A stretch of DNA of 64,000 nt from Perognathus longimembris pacificus. Taxonomy: Eukaryota; Chordata; Mammalia; Rodentia; Heteromyidae. Numbering within the stretch: the stretch's first letter is position 1; the number at the start of each line of letters is the position of its first letter. The notes under the pieces are model-generated. The model did not search any database. It saw only the letters and a list, made by a program, of their open reading frames with translations, and was not told the DNA's origin. The stretch is taken from NCBI RefSeq assembly GCF_023159225.1, contig NC_063161.1:125278958-125342957 (forward strand), read 5' to 3'. This document shows, one piece after another, positions 43,945 through 55,394 of this stretch. The position numbers and the translations under genes are program-made.

Positions 43945-45650
43945 TCACATAATCCCCCTCTAGACAGGGTATTTGTGTGAGAGGCTGTCCGGTACATTGT
44001 GGGTATTAGTGGAATCTATTCACTAGATACCAGGCTCTCCCAAAGGCAAAAAGTTGTCTTTATGCATTGCCAAATATCCCTTAGGGGGCAAAATCACTCC
44101 CAGTTAAGGACTTTTCATTAGGCCAGTTGCCTAATTGTTTATTAACCTTTTCTCTCTTTTGATAGATAACACAAAGATAAATTTTATGGCATGCCTCTCC
44201 CTATCCCCAAAGATTACCCTCTTTGTTAGCTGAGTAAAAAGGAAAGCTATTTAACCTTTAATCACAACAGAATCCATGGAGGAGCTTGGATGTTATCTTC
44301 ACTTCCTTATTGAGAAACAGAAACCCACGTCACCCAGTGAACTAGAACGGTGCTTCCCACTCAATAGAAAACCTATCAGTTCCTCTACTTTGCCTTCTTC
44401 CAGGGAGGATTTCACTGCTCAGAGGAAGAACAAACCAACAGCAACCATCTCCAGAGTAATGTGAAGCAAGTTATCTCTTCGTTCCTATTCATAAAAAGGA
44501 AGACAGTACATCTTGCCTCAAAGGTGTTGCTCAGAACTGAAGAACATAGCAAGCAAAGAACATTCAGTAAGACTCCAGTACAGAAAAGTGGTACACAATG
44601 AATGTTAGCTGTGAAACTGGAGCATAGGGTGACCACATGATCTAATCAGGAAGTCAGGTCAAGAGGAAAAATAAGCCATGCATACCCATCCACCACATAT
44701 TGGAAAAATGGGGCAACTCAGCTCATCAGAGGAAGGAAACACCTTGGGTCATGTGAATACTGATGGTGTGATAACTACTGAGGTTTTTCTACAGAATGAC
44801 ATGTAATTGAATATTATGATGTGTTTTCAAAGTCATGGGTGACAACTAAAAGAAGACACCTGGCTTGTGTAAATTACTCAAAAAAGTGTGTGATATTTCT
44901 TTCACTTTCACCTCACCACCTTTATCTTTGCCTTTTGTTAAAGTGGAACCATATCAACTTGTCGATGGTTAACTTTTTAAAATTGGGAAACATGGCAATT
45001 TTTTAGGGGGTTAATTTAAGTTTGGGGGTGAGAAATAGATGCATTTTAGTATTTGAAATATCAAGCCCTTCATTGGGGGTCAAACAGTTTCTCCTTAATT
45101 ATGAGAGGAAAATTCTGAGGAAACAAAGGCCACATGAAATGTTATTATAATGTATAAAAATTATATTCTTCCCCATCTTTCTTTCATAAACTCAGGATGC
45201 AAATTTATAGAGCTTCTGAAAGACCCTTCAGCCAAAGAGTCAGGTGGTTGACCTCAATTGCCAGCGAGGCTCTGAGTTAATCATCAGAGGAAGGTATACA
45301 TTATCTGTTAATAGGCTATTAAATAGAAGAGATGGCATATATACTTCATCCTGGACAGGAGAAGCAGCACACAAGAGCATTTGGAAATGCATATCAGGCC
45401 ATTATGGATTTGAGGCTAGCCCCCAGCTGACTCCTGCTTGGCTTCCCTGGTAAGGAGTGGGAAATACTGGAGAGATGGGTTTAGAGCTCCAGGGACTTGG
45501 CTGGGAAATGAGTTACTGAACAGCTATTTTGAAGTATTGCATTCACCAACTGTGGCCTGGGGACCAACCATTCCATTAAGATAAATCTGGTCCACTATCT
45601 TGTATGCCTTTCTGAATGCTTCCACTAATCAGAAAGAGTGATTTAAAAAC
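43945..45650. other. Single-copy intronic sequence
   Basis: About 1.7 kb without a young repeat or any supported exon. Confidence 0.4.
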
Positions 45651-45655
45651 AATCT

Positions 45656-45911
45656 GTAGCCAGGAGCCAGTGGCTGATGTCCGTAATCCTAGCTACTCAC
45701 GAGGCTCAGATCTGGGGATCCTAGTTCTAAGCCAACCCCAGGCAGGAAAGGCTATGACATTCTTACGGCTATGAGATTCTTATCTCCAATAAACCACCAG
45801 AAAACCGGGAGTGGTGATGTGGCTCAAGTGGTAGGGCACTAGCTTTGAGCTGAGGAGCTCAGGGACTGTACCTAGGCCCTGATTTCAAGCCCCACAACTG
45901 ACAAAAAAAAA
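45656..45911 (+). repeat. 7SL-headed composite SINE with small internal duplication
   Basis: Left half AATCCTAGCTACTCACGAGG. The segment GCTATGACATTCTTACGGCTATGAGATTCTTA contains two copies of GGCTATGA(C/G)ATTCTTA, an 18-bp-period duplication. The right half AGTGGTGATGTGGCTCAAGT follows. Confidence 0.85.
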
Positions 45912-45914
45912 ATC

Positions 45915-47218
45915 TGTTGAGTCAATCCCAAACCCCAGACATCTTCATACGGTTGTCAATGACCTCTACTATCTTCCTAAGTCAGGAGGGTTTTAAATCC
46001 AGTATGTTGCAAAATAAAATCACATCCTCCTTTATAGGGTCCACATTTGAAGCTGACTCATTTGTTTAACCTGCCTGCACATGTTAGATTATGAATATCC
46101 CAAGAACAGGTGTGAAGTGTGACATTACTCACATTTTGTCTATCTATACTTACCATGGAGACTAGCTTGGCAAAGGGACAGATAGTGGGCAAAAGGGATA
46201 GTCAGACACCTGAGTCTAGTGGTTCTTTTCATGCCACATGAAGGGGCAGTTTTTCTTTTCTGTTTTCTATTCCTTATTGTTACAATACATATTGCCTATG
46301 TGAGAACTTGTGGCAAGAAAGAGAAATCTACGCTAGCTATTTAATTCAGTGTGGGACTTTGGATGAAGCATGGAACCTATGGAACCTACAACAGGAAATG
46401 ATAACATGATGACCCATCAGAGTGGGACAAGGCACTGAAGGGTGGGTGCTGGGATTCTGTGTTCCCCTCAGATCATGTAGTCTCACATCTTTGCCTCAAT
46501 CCAACTGCAGCCCTTCTCTTCCCCTTTGTATTACATGAGACTCAAGTCTCTCCTCATGTGACGTTAGATAAGCTCCAAATAGCAAGTTTACCCTGGTCTC
46601 CATGACTTTTCAACTCAGCAGCTCACCTCTGGCTAATGATTGTCCTTTGGGATCAGTACTAAGGTCTTGAGAGAAGGCTCTCATCAATCCTGTTGAGTGA
46701 TGGAGAAATCACTTGGTACAAACCAATCGGCTACTTGACTTGTCTCATGTTCTAACCATCCCTTATGTTAAGGATAGAGGTGGTGGCTGATTTCTCAACT
46801 AAGCAATGACAGATAAGATGACTCAATGGGGTCACAGATAGCACAGACACCTCCAATGATATATCAACCCCTACCCTTGAAACTTGACCTATACATTTGT
46901 TTTTAATATCACCCATCATCTCTGGCAGCTCTCTCAACCTTTCACTCTGCTAGTATCTGAGGACCAGACAGAGTACATCTAGATCTAAAAGGTAAATCAT
47001 CTTCATACAATACAGAAAACAATTTAAAACAGCCAAAGAACTTCAAAACAAGGAAAAGAAAACACATAGGCATGCCAAAAGTCAGAAACAAATGGTGAAT
47101 GAAACAATCTTCATGCTCTGGGCTATTTTGGTACATAAGTAAACACAACAATTCCTGGGAGCTAAATTTCACTGCACCTAATACTTCATACAGTAGACGG
47201 ACATTAGGTTCTAGCCTG
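45915..47218. other. Single-copy intronic sequence
   Basis: No clear repeat or exon. Confidence 0.4.
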
Positions 47219-47219
47219 G

Positions 47220-47698
47220 GCTATGGGGTTAGAAATGTTATGGGGTTCGAGGGAGGGGATTTCCCCGTCCCTCCAAGAGTCCACCACTCAGAGACAGTCT
47301 CAAGCAAGAAGATGGGTTTGTTGGGGAAGCATAAAGCAAACTGACCGGCCAGGGATGCAACACAGACTTGAGAGCTGTACTGCGACAGTGAAAAGCCAGC
47401 TGACTGGCCAGGGACACAGCGCAGACTCAGGTGCTGACACTGTGACCCCAAGCAGTCCTCAAATTGGGGTTTATAAAGGTAAAAGTGTAGCACAGATGTA
47501 GGGGCTTGACGCAGAGGGTAGAGCATGCAATAAGTTCACAGATGTAGGAGGTGATGCAGGGGGTAGAGCAAATAACAAACAAGTTAAGCAAGCCATTCAC
47601 AGAAGCAGAATTTTGGGGCCAGGTTGACCTAATCTACTGCCTCCAACATTTCCTACCAAGTTTCCCTAATCAAGATGGAGTCAGCTCTGCTCCCTACA
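47220..47698 (-). mobile_element. Solo ERV LTR with internal duplications
   Basis: On the minus strand it opens with TGTAGGGAGCAGAGCTGACT, a TG-start typical of LTRs. It has a TTTATAAACCCC box near 47470 and ends in the GC-rich GAGGGACGGGGAAATCCCC region. Two internal repeats are present (47334-47446 and 47492-47585). No gag-pol sequence adjoins. Family not named; TSD not found. Confidence 0.65.
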
Positions 47699-47756
47699 AT
47701 AGTCTGCTCTTCTCCAAGACTCTGGCCCATGATATACAGTTATGATAGTTCTGTTA

Positions 47757-47975
47757 CAGAATGGAGCACAGAGTCTGGAGCCTCACAGTCTGAGTTTTGT
47801 CACTTGGTATTCTCCACAAAAGGAAACTCACCACACATTTCTGGGCTAATTTCTTCAGTTAGCTATCACATAGAAACAATGAAATCAACCCTACAGGGTC
47901 ATTGTAAATGTTACTTGTGATGCATACAAAGTATCTATTTCTGTGCCTGACATCTGGGGAACTGTCAATCAATAG
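47757..47975 (+). repeat. MIR SINE
   Basis: GTCTGGAGCCTCACAGTCTG, GTTTTGTCACTTGG and TGTGCCTGACATCTGGGGAA give a clear sense MIR order. Confidence 0.7.
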
Positions 47976-48059
47976 AAAATATTTAATCTATATTACATCA
48001 ACCTTTTGATAACTAATGTGTTTTTCCTGTTGGAAGACTTATCACCTTTATTATAACTG

Positions 48060-48187
48060 TGTACCTGTGTGTTTTACCACCATAATATGCACTCTATGAG
48101 AGTGCACGCTGTCTTGCTTCTTACACAATGCCTAGCACAGAGCTGGCATGTAATAGGTATTCTGTTGGTATTTATTGAATGAATGTA
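48060..48187 (+). repeat. L2 LINE 3' end
   Basis: ACACAATGCCTAGCACAGAG, GTAATAGGTATTCTG and TTATTGAATGAATG are the L2 terminal motifs. Confidence 0.8.
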
Positions 48188-48244
48188 ATTAAGTATTAAG
48201 GATGACAGATGATGATGCTAAAGACACCTCTTCTGAGGACAATG

Positions 48245-48640
48245 ACTGAATTATAATTCTTTTAAAATTTTTATTGTTATTATAAAGGTGATATACAGAG
48301 GTGCTACAGTTACACAAGTCAGATAAAGAGTAAGTACACTTCTTGTTGGACAATGTTATGCCTTCCCTTTCTCTCCCCACCCACAAGTTGTATAGTTCAT
48401 TTTCAGCATAGTATCTAGTGAGTACCATTGCTGCATTTGTTCACCCTTTGTCCCTCCATTTCTGTGCCTCCCCCTACACTCCCAAAGACATATAACAAAT
48501 AGAACAAAAAGAAAAGAAAAGAAAAACAGCAAAAATGAAAAAAAATCTCTCGTTTTTATATTCTGGAGTTCATTTTGATAGATATTATTTTGTATGATCA
48601 GAGGCACTTAGGCATTGTGCCTTTCTGAACTATAACTCTT
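48245..48640 (-). repeat. L1 3' UTR fragment
   Basis: Antisense: TTTTTATTGTTATTATAAAG, GATATACAGAGGTGCTACAG, then the pyrimidine tract GCCTTCCCTTTCTCTCCCCA and TATAGTTCATTTTCAGCATA, the complement of the plus-strand tails at 32.7 and 40.4 kb. Confidence 0.75.
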
Positions 48641-48973
48641 TACCTTGACATATATTAAGGCACAATAACTATATTAAAGGAATGAGGAAGCAAAGGAATG
48701 AATATATTTCAAATGCATGTATTAATAATTCAAACAGACCATCAAGTCAACAAAAACTAGCTTTTGGTCACTGTCATGAAAAACAGAGGGCATGCCATTT
48801 TCATGTTTTCTGAAGGCTGTCTGGTATTATGTAAATACTATTAGTGCTCACTTAGCCCTATGGCCTGGAAAGTAAATGAGAGAGGCAGAGTGGCCAACCA
48901 GGAAAACAGGGTTGTTGTAGGCAGATCCAGAGACCAGCTGGTTTTAGTTTGCCTAGGGATAGCTAATAACTAT

Positions 48974-48976
<3 letters not shown>

Positions 48977-49023
<47 letters not shown>
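48977..49023 (+). repeat. (TG)n microsatellite
   Basis: About 23 TG units, followed by a short GACA run at 49026-49042. Confidence 0.98.
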
Positions 49024-49025
<2 letters not shown>

Positions 49026-49121
49026 TGACAGACAGACAGACAGATATACGGATCCACAATATCTGGCCCTGGTGGCTCTTAGGCCCTAGGCTTCTGGAAG
49101 TCCAGAAAATAAGAATTGTAA

Positions 49122-49362
49122 TGCCAGATGTCAGTGGCTCATACCTATATTCTTAGTTACTTAGGAGGATGAGATCCAGAGATCAAGGTTTAAAGCCAGC
49201 CGGAGTAGGAAAATCCATGAGATTTTTATTTCCAGTTAACCAGGAAAAAGCTGAAAATGTAGATGTCAGTCATGTGGAAGAGTACAAGCCTTGAACCAGA
49301 AAAATCTAAGGGATAGGACCCAGGTCCTGAGTCCAAACCCCAATATTAGCACCCAAAAAAAT
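49122..49362 (+). repeat. Old 7SL-headed composite SINE
   Basis: GTTACTTAGGAGGATGAGAT, TTTAAAGCCAGCCGGAG and GGTCCTGAGTCCAAACCCCA are retained; diverged. Confidence 0.75.
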
Positions 49363-49404
49363 TTACAGTGATCAAGGAAACTTAACTCACTGTATGCATT
49401 TTAA

Positions 49405-49705
49405 CATTTCCAGTGATGGCCAGTTTCTGTCTCTGCATTTTAGAATGAAGTCAAATTTAGAGAAGGGGAATGTTCTCTGTTTTTGACAACACACAAACAA
49501 TGTGTGAGAAGTAAAACACACATTTAGAAGAAAATCAGTCATTACATAATTTAAGCCCCAAGAATGACAAATATACACATCTAAGGGGAAGAGAAAAGGA
49601 AAGAATGGTTGTGGTCTACAAAGACAAACATGCTGAAGTTACATCCAAGTATTCCCAACATTGCTTAATGGTTGGCTCCATTCCTTGTGATCTCTGATAG
49701 GTCAA
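49405..49705 (+). repeat. Diverged direct repeat, copy 1
   Basis: Shares ordered blocks with 51285-51560: GAATGTTCTCTGTTTTTGAC, AAGAATGGTTGTGGTCTA, CCAACATTGCTTAATG and TTGTGATCTCTGAT. The family is unknown. Confidence 0.75.
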
Positions 49706-49709
49706 CAAT

Positions 49710-50590
49710 GATGGATTGAAGTACCCTGTATTTTACTGTCTGAGTTTAGAAAAAGCTCAGAGGAGAACACCAGAGAGCCATTCCTAGATGAAGCCCAGGT
49801 TGCTGCCACTTCTCATGGTTCTGGGGCTAGTTCTTTTCAACTCCAGATACTATTTACAGAACTCTTACCACAGGACTGTAATTATGGGTTTTGCTTGGTT
49901 ATGAAAAGAGTCTGAGTCCACGATCAAAGGACGAGGAAATAACTCACTCAGAGGTGTGGAGTGACTCTTTCATACCCAGTGTTCTCTGGAGGCCTGGTGG
50001 TCTGTAGGAATTCCTCACTCTGAGGCATGTTGATCTTGAGGCCCAGACTCTGCCTTCCTCTGCCACTCCTTGAAGAAGTCAGGAGAGCAGGGGACATGGA
50101 GGATAAAAAAAAAAAAAAAAAAGTCCTAGACCATCAATGCCAGCTCTTCCACCCAGCATATTTCCTTTTGCCCTAGGAGAAGATAGCTTCTCTCATCTCT
50201 CCTCAGAACAGGAAACCAGAAGTGGCCAGATTCCATGAGGGAGGCTGTTATGGCCTTGGGAATGTGGGAGGGGCTTTGAGGCCTGTCTCTGTTAAGACAA
50301 TGAGTTCTTCAGACCGTCTGTTGATCCTTCCTCTCAATTCTTCAGCCCCTCCCCCATTTTGAAGACCGATCTTTGAAACTTGAATGCTATCTTCTTTGAC
50401 ACTGGCACCTGGGACCCAACCCTTGTTGTGCCTTGTTCTCACCACTACATTCACCATGTAGTCACAGGCCTTTCCTTATCTAAAAGCTGTTTTTGGCCAC
50501 AGGAACTCCAGGGCATCCTGCTGACCCTAACCAAGGACCCTAACATAGACTGAGAAAAAAACAAAACAAAACAAAACAAAAGCCCTGTGC
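49710..50590. other. Single-copy intronic sequence
   Basis: No clear repeat. A 17-base poly-A lies at about 50105-50122 and an (AAAAC)n run at about 50557-50581. Confidence 0.4.
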
Positions 50591-50607
50591 AAAGAGTAGG
50601 ATTTCCT

Positions 50608-50814
50608 GGCTGGGGATATGGCCTAGTGGCAAGAGAGCTTGCCTCGTATACATGAGGCCCTGGGTTCAATTCCCAAGCACCACATATACAGAAAACGGCC
50701 AGAAGTGGCGCTGTGGTTCAAGTGGCAGAGTGCTAGCCTTGAGCAAAAGGAAGCCAGGGACAGTGCTCAGGCCATGAGTCCAAGGCCCAGGACTAGCCAA
50801 AAAAAAAAAAAAAA
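50608..50814 (+). mobile_element. IDL-Geo SINE
   Basis: The 17-bp TSD AAAGAGTAGGATTTCCT is identical at 50591-50607 and 50815-50831. B box GGTTCAATTCC; complete Geo half and poly-A. Confidence 0.94.
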
Positions 50815-50834
50815 AAAGAGTAGGATTTCCTAGC

Positions 50835-51280
50835 TTTCTACCCCATGAATGCTCAATAAATTAATACAACATAGGTGACTCCGTGCTGAAATAATTCATG
50901 CAGCACTCCTCAAGTGTCCTACCAGGCTTGGTCAAGTTATTGGAGCAGAAACTGAGGGTGAATGTATTAGTTATCCTCCTGCTCCTCAAAGAAATCTGCT
51001 TGACATACTCCAGCATTCAGTCCATGGACATACAGCAGATTGAACTAAGATTTGGTCCCAGACCTGAGTTCCTAAGAATCTACATTTCTACACCTAGATG
51101 GAAAATGCATTGTCTATCAACACCCGAGCAAAGGGGAAATCCACAGCTTTGCCTTCTTTTAGTCTACTTCCTTTTGGACCTGGGATATTTGCATTTCACT
51201 AACATTTGGTTGCAGGAAGCCAATTTTCCCACTGCATTGTTACGAATCTTGGAATACTATGGTAGCTGTATTAACAAGAC
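50835..51280 (+). other. Single-copy intronic sequence with a chance ORF
   Basis: A 157-codon frame (50898-51371) runs through here and into the direct repeat. It shows no domain, signal peptide or splice pattern that I recognise. Confidence 0.4.
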
Positions 51281-51284
51281 CCAT

Positions 51285-51560
51285 CATCAATCACTCGTCA
51301 TGAATCCACAGTTTAGAAGGAAGTCCTATCTTAAGATGGAGAATGTTCTTTCTGGTTTTGACAACACATAAGGAAAGAACAATGCGTGAAAAGTAGAACA
51401 CTACATTATTTAAACGCCCAGAATGGTAAATACACACATATATGGAAAAAGGAAAAAAAGAATGGCTGAGGTCTATAAAGACAAGCACACAGAAGTTCCA
51501 TTCAATTATTTCCAACATTGCTTAATGTGTCCCATTCTTTGTGATCTCTGATGGATTAAG
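51285..51560 (+). repeat. Diverged direct repeat, copy 2
   Basis: Counterpart of 49405-49705: GAATGTTCTTTCTGGTTTTG, AAGAATGGCTGAGGTCTATA, CCAACATTGCTTAATG, TTGTGATCTCTGAT. Confidence 0.75.
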
Positions 51561-51864
51561 GACCTGCTGGCTGGGCCACTGAGAGACTGACTGAGAGTAG
51601 ACCTGTTGGTTCTTCTCCTGCACCACCCCTAGCACCATTGCCTGGAACTACACTAGATCTGGGAAGCACTGGGCTTAAGGGATTTTGCAGCATTTCCCCT
51701 TCCTTTCTGCTACAAAATTCTCTGCTTAGCATGAAAACTACCTGGAGCCCTGAACACCACAGCAAGTATGCTACTTGTTTCTAGGAAGTCACCACTCTGC
51801 TGCAGACCAAGGCTCAGTAGCAACCTATAGAAGCCCGTGCTCTTAACCATAGCAAGTATTCCCA

Positions 51865-52042
51865 CTGCCACTTACAAGTGCTCACACTGTGCCAGGCAGC
51901 ATGCAAGGAATTCTCAGCATTGCCTATGTGATCTCACCCAACCCTAGCAGAAGGCACTCCTTTTTTCCCCATAAAACAGTGGAGAAAACTGAGGTTAGGG
52001 GTAAGTTTAGTCAGGTCTTATGGTTAGTAAGTGATGGAGTTC
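51865..52042 (-). repeat. MIR SINE
   Basis: Antisense MIR: GCTCACACTGTGCCAGGCAG, CCATAAAACAGTGGAGAAAA, CTGAGGTTAGGGGTAAGTTT. A second MIR-like end (GCCCGTGCTCTTAACCAT) lies just upstream at 51833-51851. Confidence 0.75.
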
Positions 52043-52267
52043 ATCCATTCAACAGATGATAGTAACCTATTACTATGGTCAGTCTCTGTTCTAGGGTTTG
52101 GGGATATGTTAGTACAGCATAAAACTCTTTATGAGTTTTACTGACTTCCTCCAGAGGTCTAGACCCAAAGCTGCTTTATCTCAGAGGTGCAGTGCCACAC
52201 CATCAATGGCATGGCACTGTTTAATTTCGAGATGATCATGACCACCCAGAAAGATTTGCTTTAAAAT

Positions 52268-52975
52268 GTTTGACCATAACCACAATAAGATACTAGTTTG
52301 CTTCTATTAGGATGGCTTCAATCAAACAAAATGAAACAATGACAAGTACTGTGGGAAATCGGACCCCTCAGCATTGTTAGTATGAATATACAATGATGCA
52401 GCTGGTGTGGGAAACAGTTTGACAGTTGCTCAAGAAATCAAACACAGAATTATTATATGCTGCAGCAACTCCACTTCTAGATAGAACGCTCCCTCCCCCA
52501 CAATACAAGCAGGGATTTGTACACCAATGGTTACAGCACATTATTCACAATAGCTAAAAGGTGGCAATAACCCATAGTTAAACAAAGTGTGGCACATACA
52601 TACAATAAAATATAATTCAGTTTTTAAAAAGAAGGAAATTCTGATGCTTGATACAACACTGCAAGAACCTTAAAAACATTACAGCAAATGAAATAAACCA
52701 GAATCCCCCCCCAAAGGCAGATATTGTATGATTCTGTTTATATAAGTTATCAAGAACATGTAAGTTCATGAAATCAGAAAGCAGAATTGAGGTTACCAGG
52801 TATCAGGGGAAAGAGAAATAATGGATTATAGTGTAATGATAACAACTTCTAGTTTAGGGAGATAAGAATATTTATTATTTATTATATGAATAGTAAATTA
52901 TAAACCATACATAAAACAATTATATCTACATATTTATAGTTAAATAAAATTATAAAAATAAATAAATTTTACAGA
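52268..52975 (+). repeat. Old L1M-type LINE 3' end
   Basis: ACCACAATAAGATACTAGTT, GAATATACAATGATGCAGCT, ACAGTTTGACAGTTGCTCAA, TTATTCACAATAGCTAAAAG and AGAAAGCAGAATTGAGGTTA match L1M ORF2-end and 3' UTR order. Many stops; ancient. Confidence 0.85.
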
Positions 52976-52979
52976 CCTT

Positions 52980-54505
52980 TCTGCCTTAGACACTTAGCAA
53001 GGTGTAGATGTCAGCTTTCACTAGGCCTCAATTCATCCTGTATCCAATAGGATCCTTTATGCTTGAATGCAGTTAGAAGCACCAAGTGTAGTGAATACAG
53101 CTTGCCAAAGATGATGACATGGCACTATTGAAATGAACTCTACTCTCCCAGGTTAAATGAAGTTTTTGATGTGCTTATAAGATAACAGAACCTGGCTAGA
53201 AAATTACTTAGAAAATAGGACCTTTAAAAAAAAACAACGGAGTTTCTGGAAAGTCTTTTCAAAGCTCAGTTGCTTCCATGATGAATGTATGCTTTCTGTC
53301 TTTCTGAACATAAGCTGTCAACTCAAGGGTATAACTACAACTGTTCATTAGACTTGGTACAGGAGAGGTGGATGTCTCCTTAGTTTGCAGGCTGGGACTT
53401 TATCTTAAGTAGTAGTCACACAGATCACTGTCTTCCTTTAAAAAACAGAGTTGTTACGTTTCCTTTTCTGATTATGAAATTGATACTCATGATAAAAAAT
53501 CTGGAAAATGTGGAAATAGAAAAAGGAAACAGAAATTTCCTCATAATCACATCAGCCAGCATTACTTCATGTTGTATACAGTCTTCATGTTTTGTATAGT
53601 GACTGTTAAAAATTGTATCACAGAGATGAGGGACTCAGTATTATGAACAAGAAGGCAGAGCTTGGTAGAAACATGATTTTGCTGTGAGTCTGTAAGGAAA
53701 TAATCCTTTTGTTCCTATGTGCCTGTAACTATTATTACATGGATATTATGCTTATAATAGGGCTTGTTATGCTTATTATCTAAGGCATGTATTAGGGAGA
53801 GGGCCCTAAAACTAGCAGGAGTTTCCCTAACTGGTAAGTTCTTTCCTAATGGTTCTTCTTTTAAGGAAAAACCACACTATCCTCTTAGATTGAAACCTCT
53901 AGGAGAAGGAAGTCCTGGGGTTGAGGGAAGGGTACTACAGTAGGCTCTAGTTCTCTCTTGGTCCCATAGATGACTCAAATTTTCTAAGAAGAACATGTCA
54001 TGGTGAATAAATGCCTTCCAGGTTTTTCCAGGAAAGTACTTGCATATTTGTACCAACACCTTGAGATTGTAGAATGGAGATCAGAAGCCAGAGTGGGGCT
54101 TTGGATGGGCAACAGAGCCTGAAGGAGCAGGACAGCTGACATTACAGCACATATGGCACCTAATTTTGGGCTTTTGAACCATCCGTGTGCATTTCTTAGT
54201 TGGCATCCCTTAGGATTTGGCGGAGCCTTTTGAAAATTTGGAGTACCAGGTGTACTAAATGAACCAACAGACGGGATCTTGCTTACATTCAAATGGCAAA
54301 GAAACAAATATATCAAAATTAAAAAGGGAAAAAGATGAACAGGAAAACACAAAGCTACCTAACCAAATATTAGCATCTCTATCCTATGTCTCCTGCTGCC
54401 TCCCTATGCTTTCGCTGGAGCAGGGTCCCTTAGTGCAGTCAGAAATAGAAAAAAGAGGTCATGGACATTCTCTTGACTTTGCTCATCCCTCTGAGCAATA
54501 GCTCA
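52980..54505. other. Mostly single-copy intronic sequence
   Basis: A patch at 53455-53600 (AAAAATCTGGAAAATGTGGA) resembles an old interspersed element I cannot name. No exon is supported. Confidence 0.4.
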
Positions 54506-54509
54506 ATGG

Positions 54510-54615
54510 TAAATCCTAGCACAATAGAGAAATGGGGGAGGGGGAGCAAAGGAAAAGAAAGAACTCTTGGGAATGTTATTGTCTTGGGTTGGACCCATAC
54601 TCATTACTGGATAAG

Positions 54616-54658
<43 letters not shown>
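54510..54658 (+). repeat. Long direct repeat, left copy, ending in (GT)n
   Basis: From TAAATCCTAGCACAATAGAG to GATAAGGGG, about 107 bp are identical to 55011-55117. Both copies continue into (GT)n (about 43 bp here, 59 bp in the right copy). The pair flanks an L1 3' end. Confidence 0.95.
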
Positions 54659-54659
<1 letters not shown>

Positions 54660-55010
54660 TATAAATTGCTATTATCTATAATGCCTATGTGCCTCTTCAT
54701 GTCTATATAAAGTAAAATATTTTTGTTTAGTTTTTGATGATTTGTCTTATTTACCTTATGTATGTTGTATTCACATGTATATCTTTGGGAGGGTGGGGGG
54801 AAGGGTATACACTGGAGGGAAAAGGATGAAAAGCACAGCAGTGGAGGTTACTGGTCACTGATGAAAGTGAACCACAGAATTCATAGGTAGAGACAGGAGG
54901 GAGGGACTGGGAGAGAATGAGGGAACAGATGACACTCTAGGAAAGGAAATGTACTCATGACCAGATTCATGTAATTGTAATCTCTCTTTACATCACCTCT
55001 ATAAAAACAA
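54659..55010 (+). mobile_element. 5'-truncated L1 between long direct repeats
   Basis: Purine-rich AGGGTGGGGGGAAGGGTATA and GGAAATGTACTCATGACCAG, then TCTCTTTACATCACCTCTAT and AAAAACAA, match an L1 3' end on the plus strand. The 5' part (54659-54780) is AT-rich and not certainly L1. No ORF. Confidence 0.7.
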
Positions 55011-55116
55011 TAAATCCTAGCACAATAGAGAAATGGGGGAGGGGGAGCAAAGGAAAAGAAAGAACTCTTGGGAATGTTATTGTCTTGGGTTGGACCCATA
55101 CTCATTACTGGATAAG

Positions 55117-55176
<60 letters not shown>
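55011..55176 (+). repeat. Long direct repeat, right copy, ending in (GT)n
   Basis: Second copy of 54510-54658. It runs directly into a minus-strand composite SINE at 55177, so the (GT)n is probably that SINE's tail. Confidence 0.95.
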
Positions 55177-55178
<2 letters not shown>

Positions 55179-55393
55179 TGAGGTTTGAACTCAGGGCCTG
55201 TGCATTGTCCCTGAGCTTTTGTGCTCAAGGCTAGTACTCTTATCACCTGAGCCACAGGTCTACTTCTGGCCTTTGGCTGTTTTTTAATTGGAGGTAAGAA
55301 TCTCATAGACTTTCCTGCCCTGTCTGGCTTCAAACCATAGTCCTCAGATCTTAGCCTGCTTCTTCAAGTGTGAGCGACCTGCATCAGGCTAGA
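55177..55393 (-). repeat. 7SL-headed composite SINE (B1-dID-like)
   Basis: Antisense: TTTGAACTCAGGGCCTGTGC, CAAGGCTAGTACTCTTATCA, AATTGGAGGTAAGAATCTCA, TGTCTGGCTTCAAACC. Its (CA)n tail appears as the GT array. Confidence 0.85.
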
Positions 55394-55394
55394 T

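Noticed and set aside
50898..51371. 157-codon plus-strand ORF
   Set aside because: No recognisable domain; it overlaps a dispersed or duplicated repeat, and its frame is not supported by splice signals. Length is within reach of chance in a window this size.
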